Source: Pseudomonas sp. RIT-PI-S
GTDB taxonomy: Bacteria > Pseudomonadota > Gammaproteobacteria > Pseudomonadales > Pseudomonadaceae
Assembly: GCF_025642975.1 (NCBI RefSeq)
Contig: NZ_JANZKJ010000001.1
Span: forward strand, 682,001-746,000
Reading direction: 5' to 3'
DNA length: 64,000 bases
Part shown: positions 48,751 to 56,273 of the stretch, piece by piece
Layout of the letters: every line of letters begins with the position of its first letter
Numbering within the stretch: the first letter of the stretch is position 1
Notes under the pieces: model-generated
Told to the model about the DNA's origin: nothing
The model's input: the letters and a program-made list of their open reading frames with translations, nothing else
Database searches by the model: none
Translations under genes and position numbers: made by a program

Positions 48751-48828
48751 ATGACAAAAGCTAATGGGTTTCACGGGCGCTTGCCCGCCATGCCTCGGCC
48801 AGGGTATGGCAAGGAAGGCCGTGGATGA
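48751..48828 (+). CDS. 25-residue leader ORF coupled to the next gene
   Basis: An ATG at 48751 behind a very strong AAGGAGG opens 25 codons (MTKANGFHGRLPAMPRPGYG then KEGRG) whose TGA overlaps the next start codon in ATGA. The product is basic and Gly/Pro-rich with no clear membrane helix. The next gene has only AAGGAAGG as its own site. It looks like a translated leader that couples or delivers ribosomes. Too short to be judged by homology here. Confidence 0.6.
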   Translation: MTKANGFHGRLPAMPRPGYGKEGRG

Positions 48829-49196
48829 GCGTAAAGATTAGCCGGCAACACTGGGATGGCCTGCTCAGCGAACTGGATCTGGCACGCCGCCAGCGGCACC
48901 TGCTGACCTACCGCGCCCTGCTTGAACGCTTGCAGCTTCCAAGCCCGGCCATGCAAACCCTTACCGCCGCCCTCGAGCATCTGGCCATGCTCGATGCCCG
49001 CGCCGAACAGCCCCTGCGAAGCTCGTTGGTCATCAGCCAGGGCGCCAGCCGCTTGCCCCGTACCGGTTTCTTTGAATGCGTCGAACGCCTGGGCCGCTTC
49101 TCGGGGCCGGTCGATGGCGTGGCGGCTGCCTCATGGCATGCCTCCGAGGTGGTCCGGGTGTTTGAATACAGCTACCCCAGCCAGCTTGCGGGCTAG
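48825..49196 (+). CDS. conserved hypothetical protein, unknown function
   Basis: 123 residues. No domain recognised. Mostly helical, with MSVKISRQHWDGLLSELDLA at the start and SWHASEVVRVFEYSYPSQLA at the end. Starts inside the leader ORF's stop. Its stop overlaps the stop of the convergent EAL-CBS-GGDEF gene in CTAG. Confidence 0.7.
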   Translation: MSVKISRQHWDGLLSELDLARRQRHLLTYRALLERLQLPSPAMQTLTAALEHLAMLDARAEQPLRSSLVISQGASRLPRTGFFECVERLGRFSGPVDGVAAASWHASEVVRVFEYSYPSQLAG

Positions 49197-50950
49197 GCAC
49201 AGGCGCTGGACAAGTTCCCGACGAATACGCACGATCCTGCTGTCTCTTTGGCGCTGTGCTTGGCTTCGGATGCCCGCGCGGCCAGCTGTTCGGCATCCAG
49301 GCCGGCGCACTCCGAGCCCTGCAGATGGACCACGCCGATCGACAGCGAGAGCAAGCCGAACGTCTGTTGCAGCCCTAGGCGGTTGTGAGAGGTGAAGCAG
49401 CCGGCCGTTAAGTGCTCCGCACGGTAGAAGCGCCGGCATTGCTGGGTGAAGTCCTCGACCAGGCGATCCACTCGTGGGCGCCAGTCGCCCGAGCCTAATA
49501 CCAGCATGAAGTCGTCGCCGCCGATATGGCCGAGAAAGTCCCTGCTGGGGTCCACTCGCTCACTGAGGCAGTGAGCCAGGCACAGCAGCACCTCATCGCC
49601 GCGGCTGTAGCCATAGAGGTCATTGAAGGGCTTGAAATTGTCGATGTCGATGTAACACACCGCAACTTCGCGTCCCTGGGCCAGCACACGCTCAAGGCAT
49701 TGGCGGATCGGCACGTTGCCCGGCAACAGGGTCAGCGGGTTGGCGTAGCGGGCCTGTTCGATTTTCAGCTCAGTGATCAGTTTGAGCACGTCGATCACCC
49801 TGCCCAGGCCGCGGTAGGTGCCGCCCTCGGTAATGATGAAATCCTCCTCGATACGCTGCCTCGCCCGGCTAGTCAGCAACCGGCTGACCTGCTGCAAGGA
49901 CTGTCCCAGCTCCACCGCCAGGAAGTCATCGCTCATCAGCCGGCTGATCGGCTTGCGGGCAAAGAGATCAGTGGCGAATGGCTTGAGCAGGGCTTCGGAG
50001 AGCGAGTGGCGGTGCACGATGCCGCAGGGTCGCCGTTCGCCATCGAGCACCGCTACCGAGTTCAGGTTGGCCTGCAGGCGGAATGCTTCCAGCACCCGTG
50101 CGGTAGGGGTGTCGTGGGCTACCGCAGCCTGTTCCAGCAGCAAGTTACGAAGGTCTCGGCTTTCTTCGGCGATGGTGGGTGGCGCTTCCACTTGGGGCAG
50201 CATGCCGCCCGCATCGCGGGGTGGCCGCTCCTGTGGCCGAGCGAGCAGGTAGCCTTGCACCAGGTCCACGCCCATTTCGCTCAACACAGCCAATTCCTCG
50301 ACTTGCTCGATGCCTTCGGCGATGACCTGGGCCTGTGAGCGGCGAGCGATCTGCAGGATGGAGCCGACGAACTCGCGCTTGAGCGCGTCCTGGTGGATGC
50401 CCTCGATGAAATGCCGGTCGATCTTAACGTAGTCCGGGCGCAGCTCGGACCACAGCCGCAAGCTTGAGTAGCCGGCGCCGAGGTCATCCAAGGCAATGGT
50501 GAAGCCCATGGCGCGGTAGTGATGCAATGCCCGTGACAGCAGCTGAAAGTCGTCCGTAGGGGTTTGTTCGGTCAGCTCGATCACTACTTGGTCCGGGGAT
50601 AGGCCATAGCGGTGTAGCAACTGCAGGGTAAGGCCGGAAGGGTGGATCGGCTCCAGCAAGGACTCTGGTGAAACGTTGAGAAACAGCTTGCCCTGCAGCC
50701 GCTGCTGGCTGAAGCCGCGGCACGCGGTCTGCCGGCATAACATCTCCAGCTCACTGAGGTGACCGGTTTGCCGCGCCACGGCAAAGAGGTTTAGCGGGGA
50801 ATGCAGGGGGCTGTTGGAAGGGCCGCGGCTCAGCGCTTCGTACCCCAACAGGCGGCGCTGGGCCAAGGACACGATTGGCTGGAACAGGGTATGGACGTTG
50901 CCCTGGGCCAGTATGGCACCTAAGGCGCCGAGCTGTTCGGTGATGGTCAT
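49193..50950 (-). CDS. EAL-CBS-GGDEF protein, cyclic-di-GMP signalling
   Basis: 585 residues from MTITEQLGALGAILAQGNVH, behind GCGGGGC. Reading in order: an EAL domain with YEALSRG, NVSPESL, IELTEQT, LDDLGAGYSSL, VKIDRHF and AEGIEQVEEL, all catalytic positions intact; two CBS repeats near residues 270-400 (VLEAFRLQANLNSVAVLDGE...RLMSDDFLAVELGQSLQQVS); and a GGDEF-like domain whose signature reads IGGDDFMLVL, with Asp for Glu. A phosphodiesterase role with a regulatory CBS pair is likely; cyclase activity is doubtful. The ORF is open to 50968. Confidence 0.92.
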   Translation of the reverse strand: MTITEQLGALGAILAQGNVHTLFQPIVSLAQRRLLGYEALSRGPSNSPLHSPLNLFAVARQTGHLSELEMLCRQTACRGFSQQRLQGKLFLNVSPESLLEPIHPSGLTLQLLHRYGLSPDQVVIELTEQTPTDDFQLLSRALHHYRAMGFTIALDDLGAGYSSLRLWSELRPDYVKIDRHFIEGIHQDALKREFVGSILQIARRSQAQVIAEGIEQVEELAVLSEMGVDLVQGYLLARPQERPPRDAGGMLPQVEAPPTIAEESRDLRNLLLEQAAVAHDTPTARVLEAFRLQANLNSVAVLDGERRPCGIVHRHSLSEALLKPFATDLFARKPISRLMSDDFLAVELGQSLQQVSRLLTSRARQRIEEDFIITEGGTYRGLGRVIDVLKLITELKIEQARYANPLTLLPGNVPIRQCLERVLAQGREVAVCYIDIDNFKPFNDLYGYSRGDEVLLCLAHCLSERVDPSRDFLGHIGGDDFMLVLGSGDWRPRVDRLVEDFTQQCRRFYRAEHLTAGCFTSHNRLGLQQTFGLLSLSIGVVHLQGSECAGLDAEQLAARASEAKHSAKETAGSCVFVGNLSSACA

Positions 50951-50972
50951 GTTGCCCCGCTGCCACAAATAA

Positions 50973-51003
50973 GAAGGCCAGCCCTTAAAGGCTGGCCTTC
51001 TAT
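50973..51003 (-). terminator. terminator of prc (minus strand)
   Basis: Eleven-base stem GAAGGCCAGCC / GGCTGGCCTTC with a 6-base loop. On the minus strand it is followed by TTATTTG. It sits about 60 bases downstream of the prc stop and just before the next minus-strand gene's start. Confidence 0.75.
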
Positions 51004-51057
51004 TTCACGACAGTCCGATGACAGGATGATGACTAAAAAGCCATCACCTGGGCTCCA

Positions 51058-53133
51058 TCAGTGCTTGGCCACTTGGGTATTGAGGCGCAAGTAGTCGATG
51101 AGGATCCGCCCCGTTTCGCTCAAATAGGCGTCGTCTTCCGGCTTGGTATCGTCTGGTGCGCCGGCCAATGGATCTTCGTCCTCTTTCTTCAGCTCCTTGA
51201 GCGGCTCTTGGCCCTTGGCCTTGCGCCGGGCGTTTTCCAGGGCCAGTTGCTGGGCCTCGATAGAAGTGTGCTCGGCGCGGCGTTGAGCCTCGTTGAGGCT
51301 CACGGTCTTTTCGTCGGCCAGCTTTTGGCTGAGGGCCAGGCGGTCGCGGATATAGGTGAACTCCGCGTCCCCCTCAGTACGCTTGTCGTGCAGCGTTTTG
51401 AGCTGGGCGAGGAAAGGCTTGAACGGATCGGTTTCCGGTTTCACCGCAGGCTTGATGGTGTCCCACGGCATGGCTTCAGGCAGCGCGCTCTCGCCGATTT
51501 CCTTGGTGTCGATGATCGACGGATAGGCGATGTCCGGCAGCACGCCCTGGTGCTGCGTGCTCTGGCCAGACACCCGGTAGAACTTGGCCAGGGTCAGTTT
51601 CAGCTCGCCATGGTTGAGCGGTTGAATAGTCTGCACCGTGCCCTTGCCGAAGGTCTGGCCGCCGATGATCAGTGCGCGGTGGTAGTCTTGCATGGCTCCG
51701 GCGAAAATTTCCGAGGCCGAGGCGGACAGGCGGTTGACCAGCAACGCCAGTGGCCCCTTGTAGAAGGCTCCTGGGTTTTCGTCCTCGAGCACGTCCACTT
51801 TGCCGTCGCTGTTACGTACCAGCACGGTGGGGCCCTTCTCGATGAACAGGCTGGTCAACTCGGTGGCTTCCTGGAGGGAGCCTCCGCCGTTGTTGCGAAG
51901 GTCGATGACCACGCCGTCGACTTTCTCCTTCTGCAACTCGCTGAGCAGCTTCTTCACGTCCCTGGTCGTCGACTTGTAGTCTGGGTCCCCGGCGCGGAAG
52001 GCCTTGAAGTCGAGGTAGAACGCAGGGATCTCGATCACCCCAAGCTTGTAGTCGTGGCCGTCCTGGTTCAGGTGCAGCACTGACTTCTTCGCCGCCTGCT
52101 CCTCGAGCTTGACCGCCTCGCGGGTGATGGAAACGATCTTGCTGCTCTGGTCGTTCGGCGCATTGGTGTGCGGGATGACCTCCAGGCGCACGACCGAACC
52201 CTTGGGCCCACGGATCAGCTTGACCACTTCATCCAGGCGCCAGCCGACTACGTCGACCATTTCCTTGTCGCCCTGGGCCACGCCGATGATCTTGTCCGAA
52301 GGCGCGACTTGCTTGGTCTTGTCCGCAGGGCCGGCAGGTACCAGCCGCACGATCTTCACTTGATCGTTGTCGCTTTGCAGCACTGCGCCAATACCTTCGA
52401 GCGACAGGCTCATGTTGATATCGAAGTTTTCCGCGTTGTCCGGCGACAAGTAATTGGTGTGCGGGTCATACGATTGGGCGAAGGTATTGATATACGCCTG
52501 GAAGATATCTTCGGCGCGGGTCTGGTCGAGCCGTGCCAGCTGATTCTTGTAACGCTTGGTCAGGGTGTCCTGAATCTGCTTGGAATCCTTGCCAGCCAGC
52601 TTCATGCGCAGCACTTCGTCCTTCAAACGCTTGTGCCACAAGTCGTCGAGGTCTTTCTCACTGGCCAGCCAGTCTGCGTCCTTGCGGTCCACTTCCAGGG
52701 TTTCGTCAGTGGAGAAGTCGAGCTTGTCCACGCCATCGTCGAGCAGGTCCAGCGCGTAGTCCAGGCGGGACTTCACGCGATCGAGGTAGCGTTTGTAGAT
52801 GGTGAAACCGGGGTCGAGGTTGCCGCTTTTGAGGAAGTCGTCGAACTGGGTTTTCCACTTGTCGAATTCGGCGATGTCGCTGGCGAGAAAGTAGCTGCGC
52901 GACGGATCCAGCAGCTTGATATAGCTGTCGTAGATGATGGCCGAGCGGGCATCGTTCAGTGGGGGTTTGCTGTAGTGGTGGCGCTTGAGCAATTCCACGA
53001 CATTGAGGCTGGCGATCACCTCGTCACGGTCGGGCTGAAGCTTGTTCCAGCTATTGGCCGCGAAGCCTGGGGCTGACAGCAGGCTGAGGCTGATGCCTAA
53101 CGCCAGGGCGGTACCGGGGAATAGTTGCTTCAT
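51058..53133 (-). CDS. prc: carboxy-terminal processing protease (tail-specific protease)
   Basis: 691 residues from MKQLFPGTALALGISLSLLS, whose signal peptide sends it to the periplasm; an ATG at 53166 would add 11 residues. An N-terminal helical domain is followed by a PDZ domain (LSLEGIGAVLQSDNDQVKIVRLVPAGPADKT) and the S41 catalytic core with the Ser in RLSASASEIFAGAMQD and the Lys in GGQTFGKGTVQT. It trims the C-termini of periplasmic substrates and takes part in cell-wall enzyme turnover and anti-sigma proteolysis. Confidence 0.96.
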   Translation of the reverse strand: MKQLFPGTALALGISLSLLSAPGFAANSWNKLQPDRDEVIASLNVVELLKRHHYSKPPLNDARSAIIYDSYIKLLDPSRSYFLASDIAEFDKWKTQFDDFLKSGNLDPGFTIYKRYLDRVKSRLDYALDLLDDGVDKLDFSTDETLEVDRKDADWLASEKDLDDLWHKRLKDEVLRMKLAGKDSKQIQDTLTKRYKNQLARLDQTRAEDIFQAYINTFAQSYDPHTNYLSPDNAENFDINMSLSLEGIGAVLQSDNDQVKIVRLVPAGPADKTKQVAPSDKIIGVAQGDKEMVDVVGWRLDEVVKLIRGPKGSVVRLEVIPHTNAPNDQSSKIVSITREAVKLEEQAAKKSVLHLNQDGHDYKLGVIEIPAFYLDFKAFRAGDPDYKSTTRDVKKLLSELQKEKVDGVVIDLRNNGGGSLQEATELTSLFIEKGPTVLVRNSDGKVDVLEDENPGAFYKGPLALLVNRLSASASEIFAGAMQDYHRALIIGGQTFGKGTVQTIQPLNHGELKLTLAKFYRVSGQSTQHQGVLPDIAYPSIIDTKEIGESALPEAMPWDTIKPAVKPETDPFKPFLAQLKTLHDKRTEGDAEFTYIRDRLALSQKLADEKTVSLNEAQRRAEHTSIEAQQLALENARRKAKGQEPLKELKKEDEDPLAGAPDDTKPEDDAYLSETGRILIDYLRLNTQVAKH

Positions 53134-53258
53134 GCTTATTCGACGAGGGGACAATTGATCACGCATATTAGGCCGTCTGTGAATGGACCGGTTCCAGTGT
53201 CGCTACATTAAATCCTGTTCATGCAGCGGCCTGTCACTTGGTCACATTATGCAAAAAA

Positions 53259-53283
53259 CCCCGCGCCATGCGCGGGGCTCAGT
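53259..53283 (-). terminator. minus-strand terminator upstream of prc
   Basis: Stem CCCCGCGC / GCGCGGGG with a 3-base loop; on the minus strand it is followed by six Ts (complement of 53253-53258). It points at minus-strand transcription coming from the tolC side and could stop it from running into prc. Confidence 0.8.
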
Positions 53284-53305
53284 CTGAGTCAACTATGGAG
53301 GCAGC

Positions 53306-54268
53306 GTGAAGGCATTGCAAGGCATGGAAGGGCATGTGGAATGGGCCGAGTATCCGGCACCTGCGTGTGATGTAGGGCAGGTGCGCATACGCGTGGCCGC
53401 CGCTGGGCTCAATCGCGCCGACCTGTTGCAGCGCGCCGGTCATTACCCACCGCCAGCCGGCGCCAGCGAAGCGCTGGGCCTGGAGTGCGCTGGGGTGATC
53501 AGCGAAGTCGGCGCCGGCGTGGCCTGGAACGTAGGGGATCGCGTGTGTACGTTACTGGCGGGCGGGGGGATGGCCGAAGAAGTGGTGGTCGATGCCCGCC
53601 ACGTGCTGCCGGTCCCCGAGGGCCTGAGCCTGGTGCAGGCCGCTGGCATTCTGGAAGTGTATGCCACGGTGTGGCTCAACCTGTTCCAGTTGGCAGCGCT
53701 GCAACCTGGGCAAAAGGTCTTGCTGCATGCGGGTGCCAGCGGCATCGGCTCAGCCGCCATCCAGCTGTGCAAGGCTTTCGGCAACCCGGTATGGGTGACC
53801 GTAGGGTCGGCAGAGCGGCTGGCCTATTGTGAGCAGCTCGGTGCCCAAGGCGGTGTGTTGCGTGGCGAAGGCCTCGAAGCGCTCAAGGACCTGGGGCCCT
53901 TCGATGTGATTCTCGACCCTGTAGGTGGAGGCTATGCCGACCTTAACCTGCAAGTAGCTGCCCAGGACGCCCGTTGGGTGCTGATCGGGCTAATGGGTGG
54001 GCGCCAGGCGCAGATCGACCTTGGGGCCCTGCTGGGTAAGCGTATTCAACTGATCGGTTCGACGCTGCGCAGCCGGGACGATGCCTTCAAGGCTGAACTT
54101 CTAAGGGAAGTGGGGCAGCAGGTGCTGCCGTTGTTCGCCGAAGGGCGGCTGAACCCGCAAGTTGCCATGACCTTCCCGATCCAGGACGCCGAAGAGGCGT
54201 TCGCCGAACTGGCGTCGAACAAAGTCACCGGTAAAGTGGTGCTGGTGATCGACCCTACCCTGGTTTGA
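53306..54268 (+). CDS. NAD(P)H quinone oxidoreductase, zinc-less MDR family
   Basis: 320 residues from a GTG at 53306 behind ATGGAGGCAG. The quinone-oxidoreductase (QOR) signature is GLNRADLLQRAGHYPPPAGASEALGLECAG, and the nucleotide-binding segment is VLLHAGASGIGSAAIQLCKAFG. The zinc ligands of alcohol dehydrogenases are missing, as usual for this branch. Reduces quinones or related enones. Its neighbour on the minus strand is tolC, convergent across a REP-like element. Confidence 0.92.
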   Translation: MKALQGMEGHVEWAEYPAPACDVGQVRIRVAAAGLNRADLLQRAGHYPPPAGASEALGLECAGVISEVGAGVAWNVGDRVCTLLAGGGMAEEVVVDARHVLPVPEGLSLVQAAGILEVYATVWLNLFQLAALQPGQKVLLHAGASGIGSAAIQLCKAFGNPVWVTVGSAERLAYCEQLGAQGGVLRGEGLEALKDLGPFDVILDPVGGGYADLNLQVAAQDARWVLIGLMGGRQAQIDLGALLGKRIQLIGSTLRSRDDAFKAELLREVGQQVLPLFAEGRLNPQVAMTFPIQDAEEAFAELASNKVTGKVVLVIDPTLV

Positions 54269-54276
54269 ACCGAATG

Positions 54277-54358
54277 CTGTAGGTGCGGGCGTCAGCCCGC
54301 GAACCTAGGTGCGTAGGTTCGCGGCTGCGCAGGTTCGTGGGCTTTGCCCGCATCCACA
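54277..54358. repeat. REP-like palindromic element between convergent genes
   Basis: Three nested hairpins: GCGGGC-GTCA-GCCCGC (54285-54300), CGCGAACCTA / TAGGTTCGCG (54298-54323), and GTGGGC-TTT-GCCCGC (54337-54351). The layout and the TGTAGGTGCGGGC/CCCGCGAA wording resemble Pseudomonas REP sequences, here probably a paired (REPIN) copy in the gap between qor-like and tolC-like genes. Confidence 0.65.
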
Positions 54359-54382
54359 GCGCCTTGGTTCAAATGCGGGCCG

Positions 54383-55738
54383 TCAACGCATGTCCGGCAA
54401 GTGGGCCTCGCTTTTCACGTCGGTCTTGGCAACGGCTTCGATCGGCAGAACGGTCTTGGCTTTTGGCAAGAGCACGCCCATGTTGGCCAGTACCCGATAC
54501 ATCGAGTATTCCTCGGTATAGCGGACCTCGGTGTAGCGGCGGTTGGCGTTATACAGCTCGTTTTCGCTGTCCAGCAGGTCGAGCAGTGTACGTTGGCCAA
54601 GACCGAACTGGTTCTGGTAGGCCGCGCGGACGCGCGTGGTGGTTTCGGCGTACTCACGCGCGCTCGGTGCCTGCTGGCGAGCGTTGAGCATGGCGTTCCA
54701 GGCCAGCGACATGTTCTCGTTCAGGGTGCGCAGGGCGTTATTGCGGATGTCCATTGCCTGGTTGATGCGGTGGGCATCGCTTTGCAGCCGAGCCTTGTCG
54801 CTGCCGCCGCGGAAGAGGTTATAGCTGACTGCCACGCCGGCGCGCCAATCATTGGCATGACCTTCCTCGCCGGAGATGTTGTCGTTGGCGCCAACGGCAA
54901 CCTCAGCATCCACTCGCGGATAGAACTGCGACTTGGCCCCTTCGTATTGCTGCTCGGCGGCTTGAACATCAGCCTGGGCAGACTTCAAATAAGGGTTGTT
55001 GTCGATCATCGACTGGCGCGCTTCGGTGATTTCCGGCGGCAATTCACCGCGGATGGTCGGCGGTGCTTCCAGCTCGTCGGGCATGCGCCCGGTCGCGCTG
55101 AAGAAGTTCGCCTCGGCATCGGCCAGGTCGACCATTGCAGTCTGGTAGTTGTTCTCGGCCAGCGCGCGGCGAGCGCGGGACTGGTCGCTGTCGGCAGTGC
55201 TGCCCACACCGCGTTCGGTCCGCAAGCCGATCTGGTCGTTCACCCGCAGGTGCGCCTGCAGGTTGTTCTTGGCAAGGTCGACCAGTTCACGACGCTTGAG
55301 CACTTCGAGGTAAACCTCGACTGCCCGCAGCGCGAGGTCCTGGGCAACGCCCTGTACATAGAATGCACGGGAGTTGGACACCGCCTCGGTACGCGATACC
55401 TCGCGTGTAGCACTCGAGCCGTCGAACAGCATCTGCCGCAGACGCAGTTCGGATGTGGTGTAAGTGAGCAGCTCCTTGTGGTGGCCACCCTGTGCGCGGG
55501 TGGTCGGCGTGTCGGAGTTTTCGCGGCCGTAGCCGCCTACGAAGTCGACACTGGGAAGGTATGCACCGCGGGCGACCTTTACGTCTTCATCGGCGGCGAG
55601 GCGACTGTTGATGTTCGATTGCAGCTCCGGGTGGGTATCCACGGTGCTCTGAATGGCCTCCTGAAGCGTCATGGCGTGGGCCTGCATAGCCCCGATCGCT
55701 AATAACACTGCGCTGCAGATGGGGGTAAAGGTGCGCAT
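54383..55738 (-). CDS. lapE: TolC-family outer-membrane protein of a type I secretion system (LapE-like)
   Basis: 451 residues with a Sec signal (MRTFTPICSAVLLAIGAMQA). TolC family repeats: ALRAVEVYLEVLKRRELVDLAKNNLQAHLRV, EANFFSATGRMPDELE, and SYNLFRGGSDKARLQSDAHRI, ending RTLLDLLDSENELYNANRRY. It forms the trimeric outer-membrane channel. LapE of P. putida is the recalled match, based on resemblance and the adhesin beside it. The ABC transporter and membrane-fusion partners are not adjacent. Divergent from the adhesin. Confidence 0.85.
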   Translation of the reverse strand: MRTFTPICSAVLLAIGAMQAHAMTLQEAIQSTVDTHPELQSNINSRLAADEDVKVARGAYLPSVDFVGGYGRENSDTPTTRAQGGHHKELLTYTTSELRLRQMLFDGSSATREVSRTEAVSNSRAFYVQGVAQDLALRAVEVYLEVLKRRELVDLAKNNLQAHLRVNDQIGLRTERGVGSTADSDQSRARRALAENNYQTAMVDLADAEANFFSATGRMPDELEAPPTIRGELPPEITEARQSMIDNNPYLKSAQADVQAAEQQYEGAKSQFYPRVDAEVAVGANDNISGEEGHANDWRAGVAVSYNLFRGGSDKARLQSDAHRINQAMDIRNNALRTLNENMSLAWNAMLNARQQAPSAREYAETTTRVRAAYQNQFGLGQRTLLDLLDSENELYNANRRYTEVRYTEEYSMYRVLANMGVLLPKAKTVLPIEAVAKTDVKSEAHLPDMR

Positions 55739-56273
55739 CGGTGTACTTCTCCCTGTCCCTGATAGTCGTTTTTTCCGCCAAATAATTGGCGAAGTTTCTT
55801 ATACTTCCGTGCACGGATGCTAACACCACTGCCGCACGGATAATTCTCTGTCGCTAATACGATTTTTTCATAACGCTTATTCCCAAAAAAACTTATGTGC
55901 GCTTCTCTCTTTCGGTTCATCGTACCTTCGCCCGATTCGCTGAAAGTACCGCATACGGCGGGCTGTAGCGATTCCTGGGGTCTTGGTATTTAGCGTTAAA
56001 AGGGATTAGTGGATCGTACTCCAGAAGGATTTTGGGCAGTTGTGAGGGTGGCGGTTTTCTGTCACCGCAGTCCGCAGGGCGATTTCGCTCTCATGTTCGA
56101 TACGAAGCTTCCACAGACTGAATGTCATTGAATTCGTTCGGTTTTTGGTTCGTGAAGAAATGCTTCGACGCGGTATGGGCTAGCAAGATGCCAGCCCCGC
56201 CGTGAACTCCGGGGAACATCCCCTGTCTCCTTTGCGCAGCGGCTGGTGCTGAAAAGCAATGGAGGAGTGGGCA
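55739..56273. other. 535-base divergent regulatory region between lapE-like and adhesin genes
   Basis: No gene is supported here. The part next to the TolC-like gene is AT-rich (about 55775-55890), with AATACGATTTTTTCATAACG-type sequence suited to a promoter. A hairpin-like pair CCGTGC (55808-55813) and GCACGG (55834-55839) lies in that part. I find no perfect sigma-54 or FleQ-type site. The long leader could hold a small RNA or multiple operators. Confidence 0.45.

Noticed and set aside
56241..56260. Sigma-54-like promoter before the adhesin
   Set aside because: The GG and GC elements are spaced 9 rather than 10 bases apart, and the site would overlap the leader close to the ribosome site.
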